A DNA stretch of 64,000 bases. It comes from Lewinellaceae bacterium. Lineage in GTDB: Bacteria; Bacteroidota; Bacteroidia; Chitinophagales; Saprospiraceae. This document shows, piece after piece, positions 27,448-36,242 of this stretch. The stretch spans positions 3,100,001 to 3,164,000 of the forward strand of contig JACJYL010000001.1 of the NCBI GenBank assembly GCA_020636105.1, read 5' to 3'. The position numbers were made by a program, and so were the translations under genes. Position 1 is the stretch's first letter, and each line of letters begins with the position of its first letter. The notes below the pieces were generated by a model. It saw only the letters and a program-made list of their open reading frames with translations. It had not been told where the DNA came from and searched no databases.

Positions 27448-28023
27448 TCATTTCCCAACCACTACTTTGGCGTGGCGAATTATTTTATCATTCAGATAAT
27501 ACCCTTTTTCAACTGTATCCACTACGACTCCTTTCATCTCCTCGGCAGGAGCCGGGATTTCAGTGATGGCCTCATGCAGTTCCGGATCAAATGCAACGCC
27601 ATTGGATTCCATCTCGCTCAACCCTCTTTGAGCCAGAATATTGGATAACTTTTGAATGATAAGCCCAATGCCTGCATTGAAACTATCTGCATTACCCCCT
27701 TGTCCGGCAGCTTTCCCTGCTCTGTCAAAATCGTCCAGGACCGGTAATAACGCTGACAATGTGTCCTGCGCAGCAGTCTTCATCAGATCCAGCTTGTCCT
27801 TTACGGCTCTTTTTTTATAATTTTCAAAATCCGCGAAAAGCCGCAAATATTTATCTTTTAATTCGTCGTATTGTTTTTTCATATCTTCCGGTTGCTGCGA
27901 CGGATTATTTTCCGTTTTCAAATCAACTCCTTCCTCATTATTTTCCATTTCAATCATCGGATCTGAGTTTGTAGACTTATCTGCAACGTCTTTTTTGTTT
28001 TTTTTGCTCTTTTTGGCTGCCAT
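27448..28023 (-). CDS. grpE: Nucleotide exchange factor GrpE
   Basis: This 191-residue GrpE releases ADP from DnaK. The N-terminal third is acidic and Lys/Asn-rich, probably disordered (1-55). The long dimer coiled coil runs at about 60-125 (KDKYLRLFADFENYKKRAVKDK), and the C-terminal beta domain ends with the family pattern GYYLNDKIIRHAKVVVG. It is upstream of dnaJ on the same strand. The 437-bp gap from its start to gyrB holds nothing recognisable apart from the gyrB promoter. Confidence 0.96.
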   Translation of the reverse strand: MAAKKSKKNKKDVADKSTNSDPMIEMENNEEGVDLKTENNPSQQPEDMKKQYDELKDKYLRLFADFENYKKRAVKDKLDLMKTAAQDTLSALLPVLDDFDRAGKAAGQGGNADSFNAGIGLIIQKLSNILAQRGLSEMESNGVAFDPELHEAITEIPAPAEEMKGVVVDTVEKGYYLNDKIIRHAKVVVGK

Positions 28024-28448
28024 GTTTAGTCTTTGTTTTTTGTTTCGATAGTAAAGATAATCAATTACTTTGCCAGTTAAAATTTTGTGTCATTTTGACA
28101 GGCTGCAAAATAACTCAAAAAAAAAGGCATTACCTCCTTTTACTCAAAGGATTAAAATAAATATCAGGAAAAAAAGATCCATTAGCCTATCTCGCAGTTT
28201 TTATCCTCCCTGGCATCATTCCGGGCTTTGGGCTTTAAAAAATCAACTCCAATAAATAATTATCCGGGACAGTAATCAAGGTTTTATTTTCTGTTCATAA
28301 CAGGGTGATTAACACTGTTGAAATGTCAAAATATTTTAAAAAACCCGTCGAAAACTCAGGAATCAGATAAGATTAACTGGGATATTTTTTTTATTCAGGC
28401 CAGCACAATTAAACTCTTTTTTTATCAAAAAAAACTACTCAATTTTCT

Positions 28449-28456
28449 TATCTTTG
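28449..28456 (+). promoter_or_regulatory. -7 promoter element for gyrB, almost touching the start codon
   Basis: TATCTTTG matches TAnnTTTG and ends 4 bp before the gyrB ATG. The start of transcription should fall at or within the first codons, implying a leaderless mRNA. Confidence 0.6.
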
Positions 28457-28460
28457 CAGG

Positions 28461-30437
28461 ATGGATACGAATAAAGAAAACGAACAGAAAAAGCCCAAGT
28501 CCGACAATTATGATGCCAGTAACATTACGGCATTGGAAGGACTGGAGGCTGTGCGCAAGCGACCTGCGATGTACATAGGCAGTACCGACATTAAGGGGCT
28601 GCACCATTTGGTTTGGGAGGTGGTGGATAACTCCATTGATGAACACCTGGCAGGACATTGTTCCAGGATAGAGGTAATCATTGAACCAGACAATTCCGTC
28701 ACCGTAATTGATAATGGCCGGGGCATCCCTACCGGCATGCATGAGAAGCTTCAAAAATCAGCCCTTGAGGTGGTCATGACGGTTCTTCACGCCGGGGGTA
28801 AATTCGATAAAGACACCTATAAAGTTTCCGGAGGACTTCATGGTGTAGGGGTTTCATGTGTAAACGCATTATCTGAACATCTCAAAGTACAAGTGCACCG
28901 CGATGGGAAAGTCTGGCAGCAGGAATATGCTAAAGGCATCCCTTTGGAAAATGTGAAAGCCATTGGCGATTCCGACAAAAGAGGAACTTCTATCACTTTT
29001 AAGCCGGACCACGAAATCTTTGAAACACTTGTTTACAAATTTGAAACCTTAGCCAACAGGCTTAGGGAATTATCTTTCCTGAACAAAGGGCTTCAGTTGA
29101 TCCTGATCGATAAGAGATCTAAAAATGATAAGGGAGAGTTCCTCACCGAAGAATTCCAGTCAGAAGGCGGATTAAAAGAATTTGTCATCTTCCTCGATGA
29201 AAGTCGTCAAAGACTTATTGAGGAACCGATCCATGTATCTGGCAAAGAAGATAATGTAGAGTTTGAAGTGGCCATGCATTACAATACGTCGTTTACTGAA
29301 AACATCTATTCCTACGTCAATAATATCAATACCATTGACGGGGGTACCCACGTCAATGGATTCAGAAGGGCGGTGAACAGGGTTTTTTCAAACTACGGCG
29401 ATGAAAACGGTTTTTTCAAAAAGCTGAAGTTTAAAGTTTCAGGCGAAGATTTCCGTGAAGGTCTCACCGCGATCATTTCAGTCAAAGTGCAGGAACCTCA
29501 GTTCAAAGGTCAAACCAAGGGGGAACTCGGAAACTCTGAAGTGACGGGGATTGTTTCCCGAGGAATAGGGGAAGCACTGGGACATTTCCTGGAAGAACAT
29601 CCCAATGAGGCAAGACGGATCATCGACAAAGTGATTCTCGCCGCAACAGCCCGCCACGCAGCCCGTAAGGCCCGTGAGATGGTTCAGCGGAAAAACGTGC
29701 TTACCGGAACAGGCCTTCCCGGAAAACTGGCAGACTGCTCTTCCAAGAATGCGGACGAATGCGAGATCTATCTGGTGGAGGGAGATTCTGCCGGAGGAAC
29801 GGCAAAGCAAGGAAGAGACCGAAAGTTCCAGGCCATCCTGCCATTAAGGGGTAAGATCCTCAATGTAGAAAAAGCCATGGAACACAGGATCTACGAGAAC
29901 GAGGAAATCAAGAATATGTTTACCGCCCTGGGGGTAAGAATTGAAGAGGATAAAGACGGCCGTCGACTGTTAAACATCGAAAAACTGCGGTACCATAAGA
30001 TCATCATCATGTGTGATGCCGATGTCGATGGCAGCCACATTGTTACGCTGATCCTTACGTTCTTCTTCAGATATATGCACCGTTTGATCGAAAACGGGAA
30101 TATTTATATTGCGGCACCGCCCCTTTACCTGGTAAAAAAAGGAAAACAATTCAGGTATTGCTGGAACGAGGAAGAAAGAAAGGATGCTGTTCAAACTTAT
30201 GCAAAAGGTGAAAATGATGCTTCTGTAAAAGTGCAGCGGTATAAAGGTCTTGGAGAAATGAATGCCGAACAGTTGTGGGAAACCACCATGGATCCGGACG
30301 TTCGTATCCTTCGACAGGTGACCATTGATGACGCCATTGAATCGGATCGTATTTTCTCTATGCTCATGGGCGACGAAGTACCTCCCCGCCGGGCATTTAT
30401 CGAAGAGAATGCCAAATATGCCAACGTTGACACATAA
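28461..30437 (+). CDS. gyrB: DNA gyrase subunit B
   Basis: This 658-residue ATPase subunit introduces negative supercoils together with GyrA. The GHKL ATPase has VVDNSIDEHLAG, DNGRGIPTGMH and GGLHGVGVSCVN. The transducer domain and TOPRIM domain (YLVEGDSAGGTAKQGR; CDADVDGSHIVTLILTFFFR) follow, and the tail has QRYKGLGEMNAEQLWETTM. Length fits Bacteroidota GyrB rather than the longer enterobacterial form. The start at 28461 is the only ATG ahead of the conserved region. ParE is the alternative call but is less likely on these motifs. Confidence 0.95.
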   Translation: MDTNKENEQKKPKSDNYDASNITALEGLEAVRKRPAMYIGSTDIKGLHHLVWEVVDNSIDEHLAGHCSRIEVIIEPDNSVTVIDNGRGIPTGMHEKLQKSALEVVMTVLHAGGKFDKDTYKVSGGLHGVGVSCVNALSEHLKVQVHRDGKVWQQEYAKGIPLENVKAIGDSDKRGTSITFKPDHEIFETLVYKFETLANRLRELSFLNKGLQLILIDKRSKNDKGEFLTEEFQSEGGLKEFVIFLDESRQRLIEEPIHVSGKEDNVEFEVAMHYNTSFTENIYSYVNNINTIDGGTHVNGFRRAVNRVFSNYGDENGFFKKLKFKVSGEDFREGLTAIISVKVQEPQFKGQTKGELGNSEVTGIVSRGIGEALGHFLEEHPNEARRIIDKVILAATARHAARKAREMVQRKNVLTGTGLPGKLADCSSKNADECEIYLVEGDSAGGTAKQGRDRKFQAILPLRGKILNVEKAMEHRIYENEEIKNMFTALGVRIEEDKDGRRLLNIEKLRYHKIIIMCDADVDGSHIVTLILTFFFRYMHRLIENGNIYIAAPPLYLVKKGKQFRYCWNEEERKDAVQTYAKGENDASVKVQRYKGLGEMNAEQLWETTMDPDVRILRQVTIDDAIESDRIFSMLMGDEVPPRRAFIEENAKYANVDT

Positions 30438-30448
30438 TTTGATATCAA

Positions 30449-30520
30449 CAGCGGGAAGCAGCAGAGGGAGCATCCAAATAAATTGGAAGCTCCCTCTGTT
30501 CATCCCCCCGCTGCCTCCTT
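30449..30520 (+). terminator. Strong nested hairpin after gyrB
   Basis: The inner stem CAGAGGGAGC-TCCAA / TTGGA-GCTCCCTCTG (30462-30498) is enclosed by CAGCGGG / CCCGCTG. No T-run follows, so it may be an mRNA-stabilising or factor-assisted terminator structure instead of a simple rho-independent one. Confidence 0.6.
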
Positions 30521-30541
30521 TTCCATTCACTAAAACCGACC

Positions 30542-32011
30542 ATGATGTTCCGCACTTATCTGCCTGTTTTGGTTTTATTCCTTTTATTTCAGTGCAACGG
30601 GGTTTCCACTGCGCAAAATATAGCCTCCCAATTCTACCAGTCCTATCCTCAATACAAAGAAAAAAGCATCAAAGGGCAGAGATTTAAACATCAGGATATT
30701 TTACCCCTCATCCGGCAATTGAAATCTCCCTTCGAGGTCATTCCGGCAGGAAAATCTATTGAGGGCCGCGAAATCAACCTCGTAAAATACGGAAATGGCC
30801 CCGTTAAAGTCCTGCTTTGGTCTCAGATGCACGGAGACGAACCTACCGCCACTGCGGCCATAATGGATATTTTCAACTTCCTTCAAGCCCACGATACATT
30901 CAATCCTTTTCGCGAAAAATGGAGGGATAAACTTACCCTGTATTTCATTCCGATGCTCAACCCTGATGGAGCCGAACAATTCGAGAGACGCAATGCCCTG
31001 GGTATTGACCTGAACAGAGATGCGGTGAGATTACAATGCCCGGAATCCAAAATTCTTAAAAGGATACGCGATGAGATCAATGCTGACTGGGGCTTTAATT
31101 TACATGATCAGAACAGGTATTACTCAGCTGGCCTCGACCCCAATTCCGCGACTATTTCCTTCCTCGCCCCGGCATTCAATGCTCAAAAAGACATCAATTT
31201 CGGTCGGGCAAATGCCATGAAGGTTATTGCCGTAATGAACAGCGCCCTCCAGCAATACATCCCAAACAAAGTGGCCAAATACAACGATACTTTCGAACCT
31301 CGTGCCTTTGGTGATAATATCCAAAAATGGGGTACCAATACTATTCTCATAGAGTCCGGAGCCTTAAAAGATGACCGCGACAAACAGGAGATCAGAAGAT
31401 TGAATTACATGGTTCTCCTGACTGCCTTTGAATCCATTGCCTCCGGAGATTACGAACGCCGCGGAGTGGATGAATACACAAAAATCCCCTTCAACTCCAG
31501 CAATGCCTTTAATGACCTTATCATCAGGGAGGTGCAGATTCCCTTTAACAATGAATGGTACACCGTAGATATCGCCTACAAAAACAGTGAAATAAATACC
31601 AGCCGAACCTCTGATGGTTATTACCTGAGCGGAAAAATAAGTGATCTTGGCGATTTGTCCGTTTACTTTGGCCATGAAGATTTTTCGGGCATGGGTTATC
31701 GGGCCATTGTGGGCAAGACTTATCCCAACCCAATCACCAGTCTCAGCCAGTTAAAAAGCCTAAATGTACAGGAATTGTGGTCCTCCGGTTACACCAGCGT
31801 AAACATGCCGGAAGCTCCCTATAACGTGCGTTATGCCAATTTGCCTATCCAGGTTTTAAACGGTAAGAACAAAGCAGACAGCTCCATTGCTCCCGGAAAA
31901 AATCCAGGATTACTTATACAAAAAAACGGGCAGACCCGTTTTGTAGTGGTCAATGGTCAGTTGTATGACGCAAGGGGCGAAAAACGCTTATTGGGAAACT
32001 GGCTGAATTAA
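30542..32011 (+). CDS. Secreted M14-family zinc carboxypeptidase
   Basis: This 489-residue exported peptidase has a signal peptide at about 1-24 (VLFLLFQCNGVSTA). The M14 zinc ligands are H97 and E100 (QMHGDEPT) and H188 (FNLHDQ); N158-R159 in GIDLNRD are the substrate carboxylate contacts. The catalytic glutamate probably lies in NTILIESGALKDD. The region after about 330 is an extra beta-rich domain of unknown role, and no T9SS sorting domain is present. gldH starts 33 bp later. Confidence 0.87.
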   Translation: MMFRTYLPVLVLFLLFQCNGVSTAQNIASQFYQSYPQYKEKSIKGQRFKHQDILPLIRQLKSPFEVIPAGKSIEGREINLVKYGNGPVKVLLWSQMHGDEPTATAAIMDIFNFLQAHDTFNPFREKWRDKLTLYFIPMLNPDGAEQFERRNALGIDLNRDAVRLQCPESKILKRIRDEINADWGFNLHDQNRYYSAGLDPNSATISFLAPAFNAQKDINFGRANAMKVIAVMNSALQQYIPNKVAKYNDTFEPRAFGDNIQKWGTNTILIESGALKDDRDKQEIRRLNYMVLLTAFESIASGDYERRGVDEYTKIPFNSSNAFNDLIIREVQIPFNNEWYTVDIAYKNSEINTSRTSDGYYLSGKISDLGDLSVYFGHEDFSGMGYRAIVGKTYPNPITSLSQLKSLNVQELWSSGYTSVNMPEAPYNVRYANLPIQVLNGKNKADSSIAPGKNPGLLIQKNGQTRFVVVNGQLYDARGEKRLLGNWLN

Positions 32012-32043
32012 AAATGCCCATTCTATTCAACATAAAAAATAAA

Positions 32044-32520
32044 ATGTACAGACCTATAAATTTACTACTCTTAACGATCCCTCTTATATTTTTTGCCTGC
32101 GGCAGTGATTATGCCTATCAAAAAGAATATACCATCCCCGAAGAAGGCTGGACTTATCAGGATACCTTGGATTTCACCTTTGACATTGAGGATACGACAA
32201 GTATATACAATTTGTACCTTAAAATAGAGCATGACAAAGATTATGCCTTTCAGAATCTTTACACTAAGGTTCATACCAAATTTCCGGGAGGAGAACGCAT
32301 AGCCGAAACCCTCTCCCTGGAGCTCGCCGACAAAGCGGGAGGCTGGCAGGGGAATTGTTCGAAAAAATCCTACCAATTATCAATCCCCATTCAGAAAAAT
32401 GCCTTTTTCAATGCTACCGGTGCCTACAAAATCACTCTGGAACAATTCATGCGTACGGATCCCGTAAAAGGGCTACACAAAATTGGATTCATGCTGGAAA
32501 AAACAGCACAAACCCGCTAA
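32044..32520 (+). CDS. gldH: Gliding motility lipoprotein GldH
   Basis: This 158-residue lipoprotein is of the GldH family, needed for gliding and found widely in T9SS-bearing Bacteroidota. The lipoprotein signal peptide ends in FFAC with C19 lipidated. The body shows the family pattern (YTIPEEGWTYQDTLDFTFDI; LYLKIEHDKDYAFQNLY; ending HKIGFMLEK). The start at 32044 gives a normal lipoprotein signal; an in-frame ATG at 32014, three bases after the upstream stop codon, is also possible. Confidence 0.88.
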   Translation: MYRPINLLLLTIPLIFFACGSDYAYQKEYTIPEEGWTYQDTLDFTFDIEDTTSIYNLYLKIEHDKDYAFQNLYTKVHTKFPGGERIAETLSLELADKAGGWQGNCSKKSYQLSIPIQKNAFFNATGAYKITLEQFMRTDPVKGLHKIGFMLEKTAQTR

Positions 32521-32570
32521 CAGGCATTACAGAAGAAAGTCTTTGTCAGCAGAACTACATAAATAAACAG

Positions 32571-32600
32571 TTGGGATTCAATCAATATTATTTACTTTTG
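32571..32600 (+). promoter_or_regulatory. Promoter for the Omp28-like T9SS protein
   Basis: TTG (32571-32573), a 19-bp spacer and TACTTTTG (32593-32600) match the Bacteroidota consensus. The predicted leader is about 120 nt. Confidence 0.65.
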
Positions 32601-32728
32601 TCTTACTTTTTGGAGTATTTCACCCTGATTTTTTAGTTTTTTTGATGAAAATTAAAAAATCACAAGAAGTAATTATCAAATACATTTTCAAACATTACAT
32701 TATTATCTATTTAATCAATTCGTGAATT

Positions 32729-34471
32729 ATGAAAAAAATCTTTACAATTGCCTTCGCCTCGGTAATGTTTTTTTACGCAAACATTGCTTTCGGACAATCA
32801 CAACGCCTGGTATTCGTTGAAGAATTTACCCAGGCTTCCTGTGGCCCTTGTGCCTCACAAAACCCCGCTTTTGATGCCTTGCTCATGGCCAACCCTTCAA
32901 AAGTTGTTGTCCTCAAACACCAGGTATGGTGGCCGGGTTTTGACCCAATGTACGAAGACAACCAGTCTGATGTAAATGACAGAGTGGATTATTATGGCGT
33001 CAATGGTGTGCCTACCGGCATAGTAAATGGTGTTCAAATTTCCAATGATTGTGGTTATTATGACGGTGCTCCGGCATGTCTGAACCAGGCGGAAATCAAT
33101 ACTGCCTACGGCATTGCTTCTCCTTTTGATATCACTATCAGTGCGTCAGGTAATGGTTCTACCATTTCAGTAGAGGTAACCGTTACCTGTACCCAGGATG
33201 TATCCGGTACCCTTAAATTACGTACGGCTTTGGCTGAGACCCAGATCAACTGGTCAGCACCTCCGGGAAGCAACGGTGAAACTTCTTTCAACCACGTTAT
33301 GAAAAAATTCTTCAACGGTACTGGAGGAGAAACTTTATCTAACAGTTGGACAGCCGGTCAAAGTGCAACTTACTCTTATTCGCTTAACCATAACGACATC
33401 AATATCTATGATTATGAGCAGCTGGAAGTTGTCGCATACATCCAGGATGATGCAACAAAAGCGGTTCACCAGGCAGCATTAAACCAGGACATCTTGTTCA
33501 CAGTGCCTGAGATAAACAACAGTACAGCTATTGCCATTTCAGGATTACCTGCAGGGGTATGCAGCGGTTCTCAAACGATCACTCCTGCTGTTACCATCAA
33601 AAACAGCGGAAATGATAACCTGACTTCTTTGGATATCGTTTACAATGTAAATGGAGGCGCCAACCAGACTTACCAGTGGACAGGTTCTTTGGCTACCTTT
33701 GGCGCAGAAACTGTAACCCTGGATCCTATCACTTTCAATGCTACCGCTACCAACACACTGAACGTGAATCTTCAGAACCCTAACGGACAAACTGATGAAA
33801 TCCTGGATGACAACACCATTTCTGCCGACCTTGCTCAGTCTGCTTCAGTAGGCAACCATATTGTCATTACCTTGAATACAGATTGCTGGCCTGAAGAAAA
33901 CACCTGGAACATCAAAAATTCTTCAGGGGCTACAGTGGCCAGCGGTGGACCCTATAACGGACAAACTCAGACACAAATCATAGAGAACGTTACTCTTGCT
34001 GATGATATCGACTGTTATGAATTTAACTTTATAGATTCTTACGGAGACGGTTTGCACGGCGGCCAATGGACTGATTGCTCTGCTGACGGAAACCTTACCG
34101 TGGCTGATGATGCGGGAAATATCGTATATGCTTACGACGGTTCTTATGATCTTCCTTCAGCAAAAGAGTCTTTCGAAGCTGAATACACTGTAGGAGTACA
34201 GGAAAATGTGCTGAACGAACAATTCACCATTGCGCCTAACCCTGTAAGAAACAATGCCACCATGTTCTTCACTTTGAACGAAACACAGGCTACTATTGTT
34301 AGAGTATTGAACGTTACCGGAGAAGTCGTTTATACTAAAAATCTCGGTATGCTCAATGCTGGTGAGTACACAGAAGAACTCGCCCTCGATCACTTGAGTG
34401 CAGGTGTTTATTTCATCAACCTGATCTCAGGAGAAGCAACAGGAATTAAAAAAGTATCTGTAATTAAATAA
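32729..34471 (+). CDS. Omp28-related thioredoxin-fold protein with T9SS type A sorting domain
   Basis: This 580-residue secreted or surface-anchored protein has a signal peptide at about 1-22 (ending AFGQ). A thioredoxin-like Omp28 domain carries C38-G-P-C41 (FTQASCGPCASQNP) and the cis-Pro-like GVPTGIVNG. Ig-like and beta-rich segments follow (about 255-470). The C-terminal sorting domain, about 500-580, has IAPNPVRNNATMFF and ends SAGVYFINLISGE then KKVSVIK. It would pass the Sec system and then the type IX secretion system. Redox activity at the cell surface is inferred, not proven. Confidence 0.9.
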   Translation: MKKIFTIAFASVMFFYANIAFGQSQRLVFVEEFTQASCGPCASQNPAFDALLMANPSKVVVLKHQVWWPGFDPMYEDNQSDVNDRVDYYGVNGVPTGIVNGVQISNDCGYYDGAPACLNQAEINTAYGIASPFDITISASGNGSTISVEVTVTCTQDVSGTLKLRTALAETQINWSAPPGSNGETSFNHVMKKFFNGTGGETLSNSWTAGQSATYSYSLNHNDINIYDYEQLEVVAYIQDDATKAVHQAALNQDILFTVPEINNSTAIAISGLPAGVCSGSQTITPAVTIKNSGNDNLTSLDIVYNVNGGANQTYQWTGSLATFGAETVTLDPITFNATATNTLNVNLQNPNGQTDEILDDNTISADLAQSASVGNHIVITLNTDCWPEENTWNIKNSSGATVASGGPYNGQTQTQIIENVTLADDIDCYEFNFIDSYGDGLHGGQWTDCSADGNLTVADDAGNIVYAYDGSYDLPSAKESFEAEYTVGVQENVLNEQFTIAPNPVRNNATMFFTLNETQATIVRVLNVTGEVVYTKNLGMLNAGEYTEELALDHLSAGVYFINLISGEATGIKKVSVIK

Positions 34472-34492
34472 TTTTACGCAGGTATCAATCAA

Positions 34493-34527
34493 AATACAGT
34501 CGCCCCGAAATTCGGGACGACTGTATT
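34493..34527. terminator. Long hairpin between the two T9SS genes
   Basis: AATACAGTCG-CCCGAA / TTCGGG-CGACTGTATT forms a 17-bp stem with one mismatch and a 1-nt centre, 22 bp after the upstream stop codon. The plus-strand tail is ATTCATTC, a weak T-run. Confidence 0.65.
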
Positions 34528-34552
34528 ATTCATTCACCGGAAAATTTTATTT

Positions 34553-35221
34553 ATGATGAAAAATTTACTCCTATTAGTTTTAACGGTTTGTGCAACTTTC
34601 ACCTTATCTGCACAAGTGACCATTTCGCCAAGCCCGGTGAGTGTTGAAGGTATATCAGCCAGCGCTGGCGATGCTGCGGCTCACAGTATCATGACCAATA
34701 ATGCCTCAGAACAACGTACCTACCGCTGGGTAAGAACGGAAGTTGCTTTGACAGAAGGATGGGAAAGTGCCGTTTGTGACAAAAACCTTTGCTGGTTTGC
34801 ATCCGTTGATACGAAAGATGTAACTATGGCTGCCGGCGAAGAAGGTACACTGGACGTCCATGTTTACCCCAATGGGGTGGAAGGGGCTGCCGTAGTAATG
34901 ATCACGGTAACCGATCTTGCTGACTCAACCATCCAGGCCGTCAATATGTATTATTTCAATACCCCCTTATCAACCAATGAGGTACAGGTTGAAAAAATCA
35001 CCATGTACCCTAATCCTACTGACGGAATATTTTCAATCAAGGCCGGGGCTGCCGTAAAAAAGGTTATTGTTTATAACCTCGCAGGAAAGGCGGTCAGAGA
35101 ATTTGAAACCGCAGGAAAAAGAACTTTTGATGTTTCTGATCTCCCACGAGGCAATTACCTCGTTCGTATGCTTGGAAAAGATGGTACCTCTCTGGTGACC
35201 AGATTACTCCAAAAACTTTAA
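34553..35221 (+). CDS. Small secreted protein with T9SS type A sorting domain
   Basis: This 222-residue protein has a signal peptide (about 1-20, ending TLSAQ) and a beta-rich middle domain of about 120 residues, with two cysteines in CDKNLCWF, that resembles an immunoglobulin-like or DUF-type fold. It ends with a sorting domain (MYPNPTDGIFSI at about 148-159, then DLPRGNYLVRML). It is likely exported by T9SS. The middle domain is not recognised. It follows the Omp28-like gene by 81 bp. Confidence 0.82.
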   Translation: MMKNLLLLVLTVCATFTLSAQVTISPSPVSVEGISASAGDAAAHSIMTNNASEQRTYRWVRTEVALTEGWESAVCDKNLCWFASVDTKDVTMAAGEEGTLDVHVYPNGVEGAAVVMITVTDLADSTIQAVNMYYFNTPLSTNEVQVEKITMYPNPTDGIFSIKAGAAVKKVIVYNLAGKAVREFETAGKRTFDVSDLPRGNYLVRMLGKDGTSLVTRLLQKL

Positions 35222-35250
35222 CGGGCAGGAAAGCCTTGTTTGAGATCAAT

Positions 35251-35289
35251 AAAAAAGCCCGGACGAAACGTTTCGCCCGGGCTTTTTTT
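35251..35289. terminator. Bidirectional terminator between convergent genes
   Basis: The stem AAAAAAGCCCGG-CGAAA / TTTCG-CCGGGCTTTTTT serves the T9SS gene on the plus strand and the DUF2807 gene on the minus strand. Confidence 0.92.
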
Positions 35290-35303
35290 ATTGACCTTTT
35301 TAT

Positions 35304-36011
35304 TTACTGGTTCTCCCCGGATCTTACTTTTCTGATCTTTCCGGTAAACAAACTATTGATACTTCTGTTAGCAGGCTGCCCCGCATATTCGATGGAACCG
35401 CCGGTATTGGCTTTCGCGTCAAGGGATTGTATGGCCACCACGGACAACTCTCCACCGGTATTGGACCTGGCTTCCGTGTGTTGGCAAACGAAATCCAGCC
35501 CATCGTATTTTCCGCCGGTAACGGCCGTAGCATATTGTTCTTCAGCCTTACCCTTTAATTCAATCAGTCCGCCTTCAGCAACGTATACTTTCAATTTTCT
35601 TACATAGATTTCAAGGTCCAGTTGTGCCCCGGAAACAGCCTTTAATTCAAACTTATCTCCTTCCAAAGGTTCTGTGGATGTCAGCCGGGATCCTGCACCG
35701 ATTTTGATATAGTCCAAAGGATCCTTATAAAACACCTTGATGGTTACATTCTCATCTTCTCGAAATATGGTTTTGAGTAATTGCAATTTCAAAACACCTT
35801 CCTTAACAAACACGCTTACATCTTCTTCCGAGATCCCATTTGCAGTCACTTCTGCACGGGGAGTATCTCCTTTTTCAAGAATGACTTCAATATTTCCTAA
35901 AACGGAAATACCATCAAATGAATTTAAATTATAGACCTCCTGGGCGAATAAGCCCGATGCACAGCCTATTAAAAGAGCGCTCAAAAATCCAATTTTTAGT
36001 AATTGTCTCAT
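35304..36011 (-). CDS. DUF2807 (GIN-domain, autotransporter head-like) secreted protein
   Basis: This 235-residue protein has a signal peptide at about 1-23 and one DUF2807 domain, a right-handed beta-solenoid with strongly repetitive strands (FDGISVLGNIEVILEKG; KIGAGSRLTS; KANTGGSIEYAG). DUF2807 proteins are abundant in Bacteroidota, are probably periplasmic or surface-bound, and have no settled function. It is divergent from glyS across a 231-bp gap in which no clear promoter was recognised. Confidence 0.85.
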   Translation of the reverse strand: MRQLLKIGFLSALLIGCASGLFAQEVYNLNSFDGISVLGNIEVILEKGDTPRAEVTANGISEEDVSVFVKEGVLKLQLLKTIFREDENVTIKVFYKDPLDYIKIGAGSRLTSTEPLEGDKFELKAVSGAQLDLEIYVRKLKVYVAEGGLIELKGKAEEQYATAVTGGKYDGLDFVCQHTEARSNTGGELSVVAIQSLDAKANTGGSIEYAGQPANRSINSLFTGKIRKVRSGENQ

Positions 36012-36242
36012 TTTTTTTAGTTTTAGTTTGTGATAACTTCATTTATATGATGCCTTTTTTCGAAGATTCCCCTATACAATGAGGTCATATATGTATTTTT
36101 TTCGGAAATTTGCACCTCGTTTCAAATCACTTTAGGGATAAATCAGGATTTTATCCGAACTAGGGTGCAGGAAATCAAAATGCAGGATATTGGGTTATAC
36201 CATGAACAATAACCGGGTATCCCAAAAAACAACAGCAAAATT

